Positions 43,010 through 53,871 of a stretch of 64,000 bases of DNA are shown here, one piece after another (the first letter of the stretch is position 1; every line of letters begins with the position of its first letter). Position numbers and translations under genes: made by a program. Source of the stretch: Aphanomyces cochlioides (taxonomy: Eukaryota; Oomycota; Saprolegniomycetes; Saprolegniales; Verrucalvaceae); the NCBI GenBank assembly GCA_019828595.1, contig JAHQRK010000001.1, positions 4,092,001-4,156,000 on the forward strand, written 5' to 3'. The notes below the pieces were generated by a model that had not been told where the DNA came from, did not search any database, and saw only the letters and a program-made list of their open reading frames with translations.

Positions 43010-44296
43010 CCTCATCCTGAGGTATGTGTCTCTTGAGCTTGCCCGTGTAGATGACGGGATGGATGCCCCAGTCATCGGGCAGTTCGAGCTCGTAGTCCAC
43101 TGGACTAATAACTTTTCGAATAGGGAACAGCCCCAACCAAGGGCAGCGAAGCTTCGAAGGGCCGCTAGGTCCTTTCACGACCGACCGATGCACGTAGACT
43201 AGGTCATTAACCGAATACACATTTGTATTTCCTCGGTTGTGTTTGTTGGCTTGTCTAGCCTGTTTCGCCTGAGCGCTGGCGATGTTTTCGCCCAGACGCA
43301 ATAACAATGACTCGCGCTGCAACGCGAAGTGTTCGACAGAAGCGGCTGTACGCCGCGGAACGTCATCGGAGATTCCTCCCACACTAAAACAGGACGATCC
43401 ACGTCCGTGGGGAGCCGCGGGTGCCTCAAGTGCACCGCGTAGAAGGGCGTGAAGCCCGTTGACGCATGAACAGACGTGTTGTATGTAAAACACGCTGTTG
43501 GCAACATGGAACTCCATGTTTTCGGCCTAGACAAGGCATAGCTTCGAAGGATGTCTTCGAGAACGCGATTCGCGCGTTCGGTCTGACCATCAGACTCTGG
43601 ATGGTCCGAGCTGGACATGTTTAACGTCGTCCCGCAGAGCGCGAACAGCGCTCGCCAAAAATGGGATGTAAACCGAGGGTCTCGATCCGAGACGATACTG
43701 GACGGGAGTCCAAAATGACAATAGACGTTGTCAAAGAAAAGGCGAGCTGACTGCTCCGCCGTGACGGATGCCTTAACAGGCAGCGCGATCAGGTACTTGG
43801 ATGCGCGATCGACAAGGGTGAAGATACCTGTATTGCCCGACTTGTCGGCGGGCAAGCCAAAGATAAAGTCCATGCTCACGGACTCCCACAGTTCGAGTGG
43901 AACGTCCAGACTCTGGAGCGGAGCTTGCGAGTGTGGGGCGGCCTTAACGGCCTGGCAGACACCACACGATGCGACAAAGCGCGCCACCGCCTTGTATAGG
44001 CGTGGCCACCAGAAGGAGCGAGCGACAGACAAGTATGTCTTTTCGCGACAGAAATGGCCGCCGCTCGGAGTGTCATGGAATTCGCGGATGATCTCCACAC
44101 GAAGAGCCGGGTCACACGGCACAGCCACTCTCGGGGCGTCCCCCGGGGCGACCGCGTACCACAACAGGTCGTCGTAGAAGGTGAAACGTCCGATCTGGAC
44201 TACCTTGGTGGAGAGTGATTCGCCAGCGGTAATGGCATTAATCGTCCGGCTAAGCGCAGGATCGAGGCTATACGCTCCTCGAATGCGATCAAACAA
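43010..44296 (-). pseudogene. Gypsy B integrase
   Basis: The HHCC start (FHDTPSGGHFCREKTYLSVA, CGVCQ) is followed by the core: MDFIFGLPADKSGNTGIFTL, SIVSDRDPRFTSHFWRALFA and DHPESDGQTERANRV, all three acidic residues present. The open frame 44296-43199 shifts near 43390 to the one giving RCPWLGLFPIRKVISPVDYE-LELPDDWGIHPVIYTGKLKR, the GPY/F-like end. That frame stays open to 42723, opposite the antisense gene. Confidence 0.85.
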
Positions 44297-44978
44297 GTCC
44301 GAACGGACTTCGGATAGGGCAGACAGGCAGGGAGGTTCCTCCTCCGCTGGACGGCGCGACAGCGCGTCTGCAATGACGTTGGTACGACCTGGTTGTACTC
44401 AACAGTCATGTTGTATTCCGCGAAAAACGAGAGACACCTGGCCATCCGGTCAGAGATATGCGGCGATTCACAGCAGTCCGCAAGGACGCGTGATCCGTGT
44501 ATACCGTAAACGATTTCGAGCCGAGAAGGTAGATGCGGAATTTGACCAAGGCGTATTTCATCGCCAGTAATTCGAGGTCATGGACCGGATAGTTGCGCTC
44601 AGCAGCGCGCAGCTGCCGTGACTGATAGGAGACGGGTCGGTCACGACCCTCGTCATCCTTTTGCATGAGGCAGCAACCTATTGCTCGCACAGATGCATCA
44701 CAGACGACCGAGAATGGTCGATTGAAGTCAGGCAACGCCAGGATCGGCGCTTGCGTGAGGCTGGCTTTGATGCCGTCAAAAGCCTCTTGACAATCTTGTG
44801 TCCAGTCCCACTGTACATCCTTCATGAGTAGCCGCGTCAGCGGCGTTGCGATGTCGGCAAAGTTCTTTGAAAACTTGTGCAGGTAGGTCGCAAGACCAAG
44901 CCAGCTGCGGAGCTCTGTCGCAGTGGCCGGGACAGGCCAAGTTGTGATCGTGGTGACCTTGGCCGGGTCTGGCCGACA
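44200..44978 (-). pseudogene. Gypsy B RNase H
   Basis: After the RT frame ends at 44979 the chain continues in other frames: LRSWLGLATYLHKFSKNFAD, then the open frame 44825-44406 with FSVVCDASVRAIGCCLMQKD, HDLELLAMKYALVKFRIYLL and FTVYTDHASLRTA. 44445-44200 has another shifted piece. Residues match the gypsy A RNase H closely; breaks are single indels. Confidence 0.8.
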
Positions 44979-46178
44979 TCATCCATTGATACCAACGTAC
45001 TCCCCGAGTACGGGTATTTCTGCAACGCCGAACATACACTTCTGTAAGTTGGCATACAATCCTGCATCGCGCAGCGTCTGAAAGACCTGCCGCAGGTGTC
45101 CAAGATGGACCTGCACATCTGTGCGATTCTTGTCTGCACGGCTGTGCACGTATATGTCGTCGAAGTACGACGGCGCAAAGTCGCGCAACGGGCGCAACTT
45201 TTGCGTGACCATTCGGTTGAAGGTCGCTGGGGCCTTGGCGAGCCCTTGTGGCATCACCAGCCACTCCCACAGCATGCCCGACGGCGTCGAGACAGCTGTC
45301 TTGGGAATGTCACATGCGTGCATGAGGATTTGATAGAATCCATCGCGCAGATCGATCGTTGAAAAGATCGTCGAGCCACCCATACTGTCAATGATGACGT
45401 CTTTTCTGGGAATCGGCGTTTGCGCCGGGATGGTGGCTGCGTTCAGCTTGTTATAAGCATGAACGATTCGCCAAGAGCCGCTAGGCTTCTTGACGCAGAA
45501 GGTCGGACTCGAGTGTGGCGACGTACTCTCCCGTACGTGCCCCGCCTTCTTGCGTGCAGCGAAGAACGAGTCGATGAACTCGACTTGCTCACATGGTAGT
45601 GGCCACTGTCGAGTGACACACCACTTTGTCTCTGGCGTCAAGTCAATCTCATGACGCACGCCCTTGTCCTTGGGCTGTCTCGCGGGAACTTCCTCCGGGA
45701 AGATATCCTCGTATTCCTTCACGAGGGGGTAAAACGGGCTCGTTCGGAGCCTATCCCAAAGAGAGTGTGCTGGCGAGACACCGCCAGCAACATCCGGATC
45801 CTCCGCGGACGTCGTGTAGAGGTCAATCTCATCGACACTCTGTATCACCGCGATACTGGTGATGCGCTGGGAGCGCAGAGCACTTCTAAACTCGGCAAAG
45901 CTCATCTCTTCGAGCTTGCATATTTCTTCAGCTGTCTTCGGCAGCTCAGTCAAGTCGCAATGCGACAAAATGTCATCTTCAACAAAGACGCGCCCAGACA
46001 CGGGCAGCGTCGGCATAGGACTGCGCTCCAACGCATCCTCTTCAACAATCACGTCTCCGTGCCGTCGGTGCACTCGCGAAGGAGACTTTAAGCCCGGTCC
46101 GTAGGGCATTACTCTTGTACACAGGCAACCCAGTCCGTCGGGTATTTGCCCAAGTGTTGTTGAAGGCCTGACGGCCAA
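44979..46178 (-). CDS. Gypsy B reverse transcriptase segment
   Basis: An open frame of 399 codons. It has RHEIDLTPETKWCVTRQWPL, FIDSFFAARKKAGHVREST, FCVKKPSGSWRIVHAYN, FSTIDLRDGFYQILMHA, VMPQGLAKAPATFNR and the catalytic SYFDDIYVHS, all intact. It ends CMFGVAEIPVLGEYVGING; RNase H follows in a different frame. The N-terminal ~100 residues are an acidic linker from protease. The RT synthesises element cDNA in the particle. Confidence 0.85.
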   Translation of the reverse strand: MAVRPSTTLGQIPDGLGCLCTRVMPYGPGLKSPSRVHRRHGDVIVEEDALERSPMPTLPVSGRVFVEDDILSHCDLTELPKTAEEICKLEEMSFAEFRSALRSQRITSIAVIQSVDEIDLYTTSAEDPDVAGGVSPAHSLWDRLRTSPFYPLVKEYEDIFPEEVPARQPKDKGVRHEIDLTPETKWCVTRQWPLPCEQVEFIDSFFAARKKAGHVRESTSPHSSPTFCVKKPSGSWRIVHAYNKLNAATIPAQTPIPRKDVIIDSMGGSTIFSTIDLRDGFYQILMHACDIPKTAVSTPSGMLWEWLVMPQGLAKAPATFNRMVTQKLRPLRDFAPSYFDDIYVHSRADKNRTDVQVHLGHLRQVFQTLRDAGLYANLQKCMFGVAEIPVLGEYVGING

Positions 46179-46689
46179 TATCTTCCTTGGAAGACATAGG
46201 ACTGCCCTGGCGTGTCGACTTTCCCGTAGCCGGGAGCTGACGCAGCGTAGCTAACTGCTCATCGCCAGCTGGCGAGGGGATGGGCTCATTACTCTCCATG
46301 CCCATATGGCTTTTGAGAAAGTCGGGGCCGACCTCATGGATGGTCTTGGCCCGCCAGTTTATGCAGGGCTGGTGTTTCTCCAACCAGCCCATACCTAGGA
46401 TGAGGTCCCAGCGCTCATCTAGGTTTATGACGAAGTAGTCCTCCAGACTACTGAACGTGCCAACCTGTGTTAACAGGCGCACTGACCTCTTGGGTGCGGT
46501 CACGACTGACCCATCGCCCAACTTGACGCGCACCGTCTCAGTCAGAGACGTGCCGTTGTCGACCTCGGCATAGAGGCTCGCATTCTCTTCGAGCGTCTGT
46601 CGACGAGCAAAATTCTTCGACGCTCCACAGTCGATTAAGACTCGGAGCTTTCGGTTGAAGCCCTCCACGGGCATCTCTACATGCAGCAT
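46042..46689 (-). CDS. Gypsy B protease segment
   Basis: VLIDCGASKNFARR holds the active Asp with Cys in place of the usual Ser/Thr of D-[ST]-G. WDLILGMGWLEKHQPCIN matches the gypsy A protease. The frame differs from both gag and RT and overlaps RT over 46178-46042. DCG rather than DSG may weaken activity; gypsy A has DSG. Confidence 0.7.
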   Translation of the reverse strand: MLHVEMPVEGFNRKLRVLIDCGASKNFARRQTLEENASLYAEVDNGTSLTETVRVKLGDGSVVTAPKRSVRLLTQVGTFSSLEDYFVINLDERWDLILGMGWLEKHQPCINWRAKTIHEVGPDFLKSHMGMESNEPIPSPAGDEQLATLRQLPATGKSTRQGSPMSSKEDIGRQAFNNTWANTRRTGLPVYKSNALRTGLKVSFASAPTARRRDC

Positions 46690-46808
46690 CGTAGTATGCT
46701 ATCCCAGTTGACACAGTAATGTGTCAGAGGCTAGGTTCTGACGAACAGGCGGTATGCCGGAACGCTCTTCATCAGAGCCTAGAGTTGTCCCAGTAGGTCG
46801 CCTCGCGC

Positions 46809-47254
46809 CTACTGGGAGTTCTCTTTCCCCTGGTGATGGCCATAGCCACGCCCACGCTCACGATAGGCGCCACCGCGCGAGCGGTGTGGGGAATAATTCG
46901 GGTTCTTCCTCGCCTGTGAAGGCTGAGGGCATTTTCTTGCGAAGTGACCTGTCTGGCCACAATTGAAACAGCGGCGCTCTACACCAGAGGCCGCTTCCAT
47001 GCGCGAGATCTCCATGTCGGCTGAGACATCGGGAGATCCACCGGAAGAGCGCGCCAATCCGCGCGAATGTTCCGTGTTCAGCGCGATGCTGATTGCCTCA
47101 TTGAACCTTTGAGGCTGCAAACGGAAGAGCTCGTCACGAGCTGGGCCTTGATTTAGGCCGTACATAAAGACCGAGATTCGACCGATCTCGTCGATCTTGT
47201 AGGAGTTCTCGAAGGACCCGAGGATGGAACGAAGTTCGTTCACATACTCCTGAA
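46809..47254 (-). pseudogene. Gypsy B gag, C-terminal part with zinc knuckle
   Basis: Resumes after the mariner: IQEYVNELRSILGSFENSYK, FMYGLNQGPARDELFRLQPQ, then CFNCGQTGHFARKC, a perfect CX2CX4HX4C nucleocapsid knuckle, and an Arg/Gly-rich tail. Removing the mariner joins FNQAKQGKG-T to IQEYVNEL in frame. Confidence 0.85.
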
Positions 47255-47256
47255 TA

Positions 47257-49100
47257 CTACTCCGGTCCACAATGTTTGTTAGGTTTGACTTTTGATTGAC
47301 GGGATTTTTCTAATTCGAACAAATTGAGTGTTCTGATTGGATACATTAAATGTTCAAACGAAGACCTATCATTGGCTATCTGACTTGCCTCCAAATTCTC
47401 TGTGTGGCGGGAATTGTGACCTCTCAAAGTCAGACGATCGTCCGAGTCGAATAGATTTTGACCCGCTACTCATTCATTTTGAAACTTACACCTTCAATAA
47501 CACCTCTGTTGCCGCAGCACGCGCATTCTCCTTGCGCCTTCAAATGTCGTCTCCACTGAATCCTTTCCCCGCTCGTCCTGCGCACCAACGAAATCTAACC
47601 GACGACGACCGACGAAACATGTATGAAACGCTACTGGAGGTCGCCGTCGACGGTAAACTTCCGCGTGGAGCAATAGTGAAGACAGCGCGACTATATCAAT
47701 GTCATGCGCTAACGGTGTCGCGCCTATGGACCCAAGCACGGCTCTCTCTCGCCAGCGGCGCTCATTCAGCCGACACGTCGGCAAAAATGAAAGGTAAAAC
47801 CTCCGAAACTCTATATTTCTATCAAAAATATAGATTTATAAAAGTATAAATTATAACAGGTGTACTGTTTTAGGCAATTGTGGCTCTAAGCCAAAACGCT
47901 CGGCGCTTGCCATTGAAGCGACAGTCAAGGCGATTGAACAAGAGGACCGGCAAACTCTGCGCATCATGGCAGCAATGACAAAGATTCCAAAGACCACACT
48001 CATTCGACACATGAAGGAAACGAACAAGCTCAAAGCGAGGACGAGCCACGTCAAACCCTTGCTGACCGAAGCCAACAGAAGATGGCGACTCCAATTTGCG
48101 GTGGACTCTCTTCGACTTGGGCCACGCGGGAACCATTTCTTTCACAGTATGCACGATCGCGTGCATGTTGATGAGAAATGGTTCTACGTCACCCAGGTCA
48201 AAGAGAAGTTTTACGTTTACGACGACGAAGTGCTAGCTGTCAAGAACACCAAATCAAAATCGTTCATCACAAAGGTGCTCTTCCTTGCGGCTGTTGCACG
48301 TCCAAGATACGACGCCAACAAGAAAGTGACTTTCGATGGGAAATTGGCATTTGGCCATTTCTCGAGGAGACGTTTGCGAAGAGAAGCAGCAAGAATCGCG
48401 CTAAGGGGACAAGGGTCTTAGTTCCTCTGTCAGTCGACGCGAAAGTTTACTCCGACACAATTCTTAATAAAGTTATTCCTGCCATTCAGGCTAAGTTTCC
48501 AGTTGGAAACCAGCCTAATGGAGTGTTTATCCAACAGGACAATGCAAGTCCTCACAAATGTATTTCGACGGATGCTTTGGTGGCGCGTGGCTTAACTGGA
48601 ATAAGAGTAAAGAACCAACCCGCCAACAGCCCAGACTATAATGTCCATGATCTGGGCATTTTTAATGCCCTGCAACGCTTGCAACAACAACAAAGATCTC
48701 GAACAATTGAAGAACTCGTCTGCGCTGTCAACTTTGCGTTTGAAAAATTGCCATCTGACACCTTGGCAAAGTCGTTTATTACTTTACAAAAGGTTCTCGA
48801 GAAGACCATGGAGGTCGACGGTCGAAATGACTACCAGCTCCCTCACTTGCGAAAGGATGCATCCAAAATTGACTTGGCCAATTTCAATGTCCAATGTGCT
48901 TCTTCGACGCATGCCAACGCTCTGGCTTAGTTGAATTCCCAACCATGAGTAGTTTTAATAAAATAGATAAAGTCAATTATATTTGTTTGTGTGAATATTT
49001 TGTTGTGCAGTTCAATACAAATGTTCATATAAAAGTTTCATCAGTTGTATACTTTAATCAAGTCAAAACTTGCTAACAAACAATATGTGGACCGGAGTAG
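47257..49100 (+). mobile_element. Tc1/mariner element (plant-type, DD39D-like) in gypsy B gag
   Basis: CTACTCCGGTCCACAATGTT at 47257 and its inverted copy ending at 49100 form ~40-bp imperfect terminal repeats (second block GTTTGTTAG...GTTTGACTT). TA is duplicated at 47255-47256 and 49101-49102. The 1844-bp element holds a spliced transposase. Excision would restore the gypsy B gag frame. Confidence 0.92.
47544..48930 (+). pseudogene. Mariner transposase, 80-nt intron, one frameshift
   Basis: Exon 1 is 47544-47793 (MSSPLNPFPARPAHQRNLTD, helix-turn-helix with LPRGAIVKTARLYQCHALTV). The intron 47794-47873 runs GTAAAA...TTTTAG; the splice restores GNCGSKPKRSALAIEATVKA. The catalytic core has HVDEKWFYVT (Asp 1), FIQQDNASPHK (Asp 2) and NSPDYNVHDLGIFNALQ (Asp 3 in HDLG), the spacing and context of plant/oomycete mariner transposases. 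One indel near 48350 shifts the second half (VLVPLSVDAKVYSD onward). Everything else is open, so the copy is young. Confidence 0.85.
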
Positions 49101-49778
49101 TAGTCCCCTTGCCTTGTTTGGCTTGGTTGAACTTTGCGCGATAGCGCATTTCGACGTTCGAGTGAACGTACTGCTCTTTGAGTTGTTCAACCAAGGATTC
49201 GAACGTGGGGAAAGCCCCGTCGTCCAACATGTGAAGGTTGTAGGCCCAATTCCGGGCTCGTCCTTGCAAGTTAGATAGCGCGAAAGCAACGCGCAGTGTC
49301 TCGTTCGTTACAGCAAGCTTCACTTCGGAAACCCAGCGGAGCAGGTGCTCGTCCGCGGCACCGCCATACTTTGACACTTTGAGCTTAAGAGGTCGGTCGA
49401 GCGACGCTCTGGAGTCGATAAAGATGTCGTCAATCCCCGATGAGGGGGTTCTGGTCGTCTGGCTTGACTAGCCAAGTTCCTGTTGGACTCTTCAAGGCCG
49501 GCAATTCTCGCCATTGCCTTCAACAGGTCTGCTTCGTAGAGCAACGCCGCCTCTTCTTGAGTGCGTTGCGCAGCGGCATGGGCCGCTGTCTGCGCGGTTG
49601 CTTCGCCATGCAGGCGGAAGCTCTCAATGACTATGATCTGGTCTTGAGGGTTCACCCCACTGAACAATCCCCGAACGAAGTTCTCGGGGATCAAGCGAAG
49701 CAGCTCGGTCAAATTAGCTTGCTGTTCCGGTGAAAAGTGCGAAACGTCGATTTTCGACGTCGCGGGCGCAGCATCCAT
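49101..49778 (-). pseudogene. Gypsy B gag, N-terminal part
   Basis: Starts at Met 49778 (MDAAPATSKIDVSHFSPEQQ), a helical region with LLYEADLLKAMARIAGLEES. It changes frame near 49433 to the capsid part (VSKYGGAADEHLLRWVSEVK, GRARNWAYNLHMLD, FPTFESLVEQLKEQYVHSN). It runs up to 49101 and is interrupted by the mariner insertion. Confidence 0.8.
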
Positions 49779-49807
49779 GGTCCAGGACGAACTAGAATGC
49801 TACCAGG

Positions 49808-50070
49808 TGTAACTGGGCGCAGAGGATAGCAGGCGCGTGTGAACTGCGACTGAAATGTAAGAGTGAATAAAAGTTAAAGCAACCTAAGTCTTGTTCCTAT
49901 CTTGTTTCTCGTTGGCTATCGCACAGCCTCGCTAGGAGCTTCAACTTCTGTGGCCTCCCAAGGCCAGTCGTTCACACAGCAGAGCGCGGGGAACCGCTAC
50001 TGCAGGGCGCCAGGCCAATGCGCAGACCGCGCCCTCATCTTATGTACCTGCCAGACATGGCACGGTTACA
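49808..50070 (-). repeat. Gypsy B 5' LTR (263 bp)
   Basis: Differs from 41334-41596 by one visible substitution (GGCGCAGAGG versus GGCGCTGAGG). Confidence 0.93.
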
Positions 50071-50075
50071 GGGGA

Positions 50076-50579
50076 TATGCCTCGCACGATCCAACGAGTG
50101 AGAACAATCAACTTACATGTTCTTGCTAGGTATCACAACAATGGAAAGTTGTCGCAATGCACTTTTGGAAAAGCATCTCAAAGATGGCTGTTTTTGCAAC
50201 GGCTTTGTGGAGCCTTGGTGCTTGTCGATCACTTCGCAACAGGATAGCCATTCCATTTTGGGTAAGCCCAACATGGTTTTACAGAAAGGAGACTGACAAG
50301 CTTGTCAACCTCATTTCAAGTATTGATTCAACGAAAAATAGTGGAGCATCCTGGTAGTTTTTGTTGAATCCATGTTAACTGTAGAGTTTCATCAGTCAAA
50401 ATTTTGTTACTACAGCTGTATTAATAGTACTGTACTATTGTAGGGGTGAGTTGACAACGGGCACGGCAACGGAAATTTGTAATATAAATAGAATTGATAA
50501 CGTGATTGGTTATAAAAGAAGTATAGATAGGTAGTATGGAGTTCAAGCTATCTTTAGCACTAGCTTCCACAAGTAAAGC
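50076..50579. other. Spacer, AT-rich, no supported gene
   Basis: Contains TA-rich sequence before the transposase at 50580. Terminal repeats for that transposase could not be recognised here. Confidence 0.4.
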
Positions 50580-51942
50580 ATGTCATTCAGAGAAATGCTG
50601 AAGAAAAAACACGTCTTGTCCGCCCAAGACAAGCTCCTTGTGGTCAGATGTCACGACTACTTCAAGAGCCAGAGAGCTGGTACCGTGGGACATACCATGC
50701 CTCTGCGTGACAGCGTAGGTGAATGTCTTGGCTTCGCCAAATCAACCATATCAAAGATTATAAGCGAATGGAACACTTACAACGATCCCTCCTTTGGCAA
50801 TGGCAAACCCCTTGTCCGTGGCCACAGACCTCGATCTATTGCTGACGACTACACCCCTGAGATTCACTCTTTTATCTTGGAACAAAACAACAGCTGTTTG
50901 CCTGTCTCTGCAAAATCAGTTGTCGAATACTTGCGAACTGAACACTCCATTAATATTCCAGTCCGAACAATGAGAGCCGTGTTGAACCGACTTGGCTACA
51001 GATTTCAAGTTGGCAAATCACGATTCTATCTCGCTGAGTCTGACGAAAATGTTGCATTTCGCACTAAATATCTCCGAAAGAAAATGTCAAACCGCACTTA
51101 ATCTGTGAATCCAACTGTGCCAGAAGTTTTTATTGACGAGTCCTACTGTAACTTGAATCACTCACCCTTGAAGCATGGGTGGACCAATCAAAACAAAGGA
51201 AAACAAAAAGTGGTAAAGGCCCTCGCATATGTATCGTTGGTGCTGGAATAGTGTCCTCGACTGTGTCTGGCGTCGTCTCTGGCCGTTTTGTCGAGGAATC
51301 GCTTGTTATGTGGCCTTCAACACGCAAATCGAAGAGAAAAAGTGGTGGTTCTATCCCCGATGATGACTACCATGGCAATTTCAACTCACAGCTTTTCGAA
51401 AAGTGGTTTAGACAACTGTGTGTCAAATTGGCTGCACTGTATGGCAGTTGCATTATACATATGGATGGTGCGAAATACCACAAGAGAAACACGAATCTCT
51501 GTCCGAAATCGACTGACACTAAGGCTGCTATTCAACAGTGGTTGTCATTGAAGGGAGTGTCATACTCGCCGCAAATGGTTAAGGCTGAGCTATTGTGTCT
51601 GGTCAAGGAACACAGAGAAAAGGCTGTATATGCTACTCAACTTATAGCCTCTGAATTTGGCCATACATTGTATTTTACTCCTCCATACCACCCGGAACTT
51701 CAACCCATCGAAATCTTATGGGGAATTGTAAAAAATTCGATCGCGCAAAGAACATGAAAGAGCTGGAAAATCGGCTTCGCGAAGAGTTTGACGGAGTGAC
51801 ATCCCAACAGTGGATATCGGCATTTCGTAAAGCACAGTCATTCGAAGATCGCTACATGCAGGTAGCCGATCAAACACCACTTGTGGACAACTCGGATGCA
51901 TCTGGTGACTCCTTAAGTGACAGCGAGGGTGACAGTGGGTAA
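50580..51942 (+). pseudogene. IS630/Tc1-like (DDE_3) transposase, broken
   Basis: Starts at Met 50580 (MSFREMLKKKHVLSAQDKLL), with a helix-turn-helix (LGFAKSTISKIISEW) and a second DNA-binding part (VVEYLRTEHSINIPVRTMRA). A TAA after MSNRT (51099-51101) interrupts it, then EVFIDESYCNLNHS gives Asp 1. A frame change near 51210 leads to the open frame 51179-51757 with CIIHMDGAKYHKR (Asp 2) and FTPPYHPELQPIEILWGIVK (Glu). A last shift near 51755 moves the tail (MKELENRLREEFDGV, acidic end DSLSDSEGDSG). A different family from the mariner at 47257. Confidence 0.8.
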
Positions 51943-52685
51943 AAACATAGGATAAAACCTCTAAGGTAAACTTTTTCTTAGAGTAAAACACGTTTTTATT
52001 TGCTCAAACCGTGACTTTTAACCAATTAAATCGCTTGAAAATTACCCTAATCGCTACTCAAGGATGTCGAGGAAAAAAGGAAATAGTAATTTGTATTTTG
52101 TCCTCATTTCCATACAAATATGCTATAATAAATCTTTTTTTCACGTAGAAAATTGGCTGAATTTTTTTTTTAATCATTCAAATACGTTAAATAGTTCTTG
52201 AGATCAAGTGGTGCCCGTAGGATTGTTTCAAGTTGTACGACATGATGAAGTCGCTCCCTGGAACTTACAGCAGTCCTAGACGCCGTAATGCCGTGGAATG
52301 ACGCCCAGAGGGATTTACCTAAGGTGTCAAGCGTCAAGATGATCAGCCTCGTGTTATTCCTTGTGATATCCCATCGATTGCCCATGATGATTTCCCCGCC
52401 CCTCAAAACAAACATGCCATGTGGGTTTGACAGTTGGGTGGGGCTACAAAAATCGTGAAACTCAACCGACTTTACTGTCTGCAGCCATGCTCGGAGTGCT
52501 CAGCGTTGGGAGCAATTGTACTCAAAACGAAACATGGGAAGGCAAACGACGACGGTGAAAACGATGCAAGATGTCAGTACTCATTTAGACAGCCAAGGTA
52601 GAAAGAACGGGAGATTCGTGTTGTGCAATTTAACGTCGACATGAAGATAGTCCGAAACATTAACGTCGGAGCTGACCAGAGGGAA
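51943..52685. other. Spacer and 3' flank of CBM1 copy 2
   Basis: AT-rich, no gene. About 52277-52322 (GTGGAATGACGCCCAGAGGG, ATTTACCTA) resembles 62930-62990, a small dispersed repeat. The last ~120 bp before 52686 are CBM1 3' untranslated sequence, also found at 63.3 kb. Confidence 0.5.
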
Positions 52686-53871
52686 CTAATAGTGATTGGG
52701 GATGCACTGGCTGTACCATTCGCTGTATTCATTGCAGTGGTAATCCGTGACGCACTCGGTGGATCCTTGATAGTTGTTTCCACCGCATTGTCCGTATGGA
52801 GGCACATGTCCGGTGGACGATGGAGAAGGAGTAGCAGGAGGTCGGGTCACGGGACTCTTCGATGGCCTAGGCGTGGGCTTTCTCGAAGGACTGGAGGATG
52901 GACCTGAAGTGGGACGCTGTGTTGGGGCGGACGTGGGCCGTTGGGTTGGTGTGGACGTGGGTCGTTGAGTGGGTGCAGACGTGGGTTGTTGAGGTGCAGA
53001 CGTGGGTTGTTGAGTGGGTGCAGACGTTGGCTTCTTCGTTGGGGCCGACGAAGGGCTCGACGAAGGAGTTGGGCCACCCGAGCCACACTTCCAGTTGCAA
53101 GTGTTGTCCTTGCCCATGCAGAAGTTCTTGAGTGAAAGAGTCACAGCTGGACCAGCTGGGGAAAATGTATACATGCCGATGTACGCTCGGTTCAAAGCCG
53201 TGCGAGGTTCTGGCGACGTCCACTTCACAAATGTATCGCCATGCGCAATTTGAGCCGTCATGTAGGTTGACGAGTTGATGCCCAAGGTCACCTTCACGTC
53301 ATACCATTCACCGTCAACCATGGTCAAGTTGCCGGCCCACGTGTTTGGCATATCACCCGGAGGAAAGCCGACAAGTTGCATTCCCTTGTTGGGCCACAAG
53401 CCAAGGACCTTGTTGCTATCGCCGAAGAAGAGCAAGTTGATCCAACCACCCCAAGTCGCCGAGTTTTGGAACTTGAACGAGAACGCCATTTCGTTCACGC
53501 ACGAATTGGAGTTGTTGGGACCACAAGGTTCAATGTAAGCGAACGCGCGCCACGGGGTGCCGCCCATGCTATTCTTGATGCGCCAACCATCGTTGGCGTC
53601 GAAAGTGTACCCGCCACCGGTACAAGCTTTTTGTTGGCACATTCCGCCACCACCTACAAAGCTATGAGAAACCAATCGAGAGCACGATCGAGGTACCATC
53701 GCCATCACCACCAGCACAGATGAAACCGTTGCAGGCTGGGACTTGGCCACCAAAACCACAGTCGCAAAAGTTGGTCTTGCCACTCACGAAGGTGCTGAGG
53801 TCGTTAGTCCAAGTGGCAAGAGATGTGTCGACGGTGCGAGCGACACCACTGCAGACAGGAAACGCCGACAT
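52686..53871 (-). CDS. Secreted-type cellulose-binding protein, one CBM1 module (copy 2)
   Basis: Exon 1 is 53871-53697 and exon 2 53653-52686, with the shared 43-nt intron at 53654-53696. The N-terminal Cys-rich beta-type domain is the same as copy 1 (KTNFCDCGFG, GGWINLLFFGDSNK, WYDVKVTLGINSSTYMT). The Pro/Thr/Ser linker has a different number of PTQ units. One CBM1 ends the protein (YGQCGGNNYQGSTECVTDYH, then WYSQCIPNHY). It lacks the second CBM1 of copy 1. It appears intact once spliced. Same TATA-like CTCTATAAGC before the ATG. No signal peptide is visible at this start. Confidence 0.75.

Larger units (their letters stand above)
41334..50070 (-). mobile_element. Ty3/gypsy element B with antisense gene and nested mariner
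   Basis: 263-bp LTRs (TGTAACTGG...GGTTACA) at both ends; flanks GGGGA at 41329-41333 and 50071-50075, a perfect 5-bp duplication. gag, protease, RT, RNase H and integrase are on the minus strand; a plus-strand gene (41747-43009) lies between integrase and the 3' LTR. A purine tract (AAGAGTGGGAGGA on the minus strand) abuts the 3' LTR at 41597. CCTGGTAGCATTCTAG next to the 5' LTR parallels gypsy A. The LTRs differ at about one position, which implies a very recent insertion. Confidence 0.93.

Noticed and set aside
42437..43075. Minus-strand 212-codon frame opposite aORF-B exon 2
   Set aside because: No domain; it is opposite an Arg/Ser-rich coiled coil and does not continue integrase.
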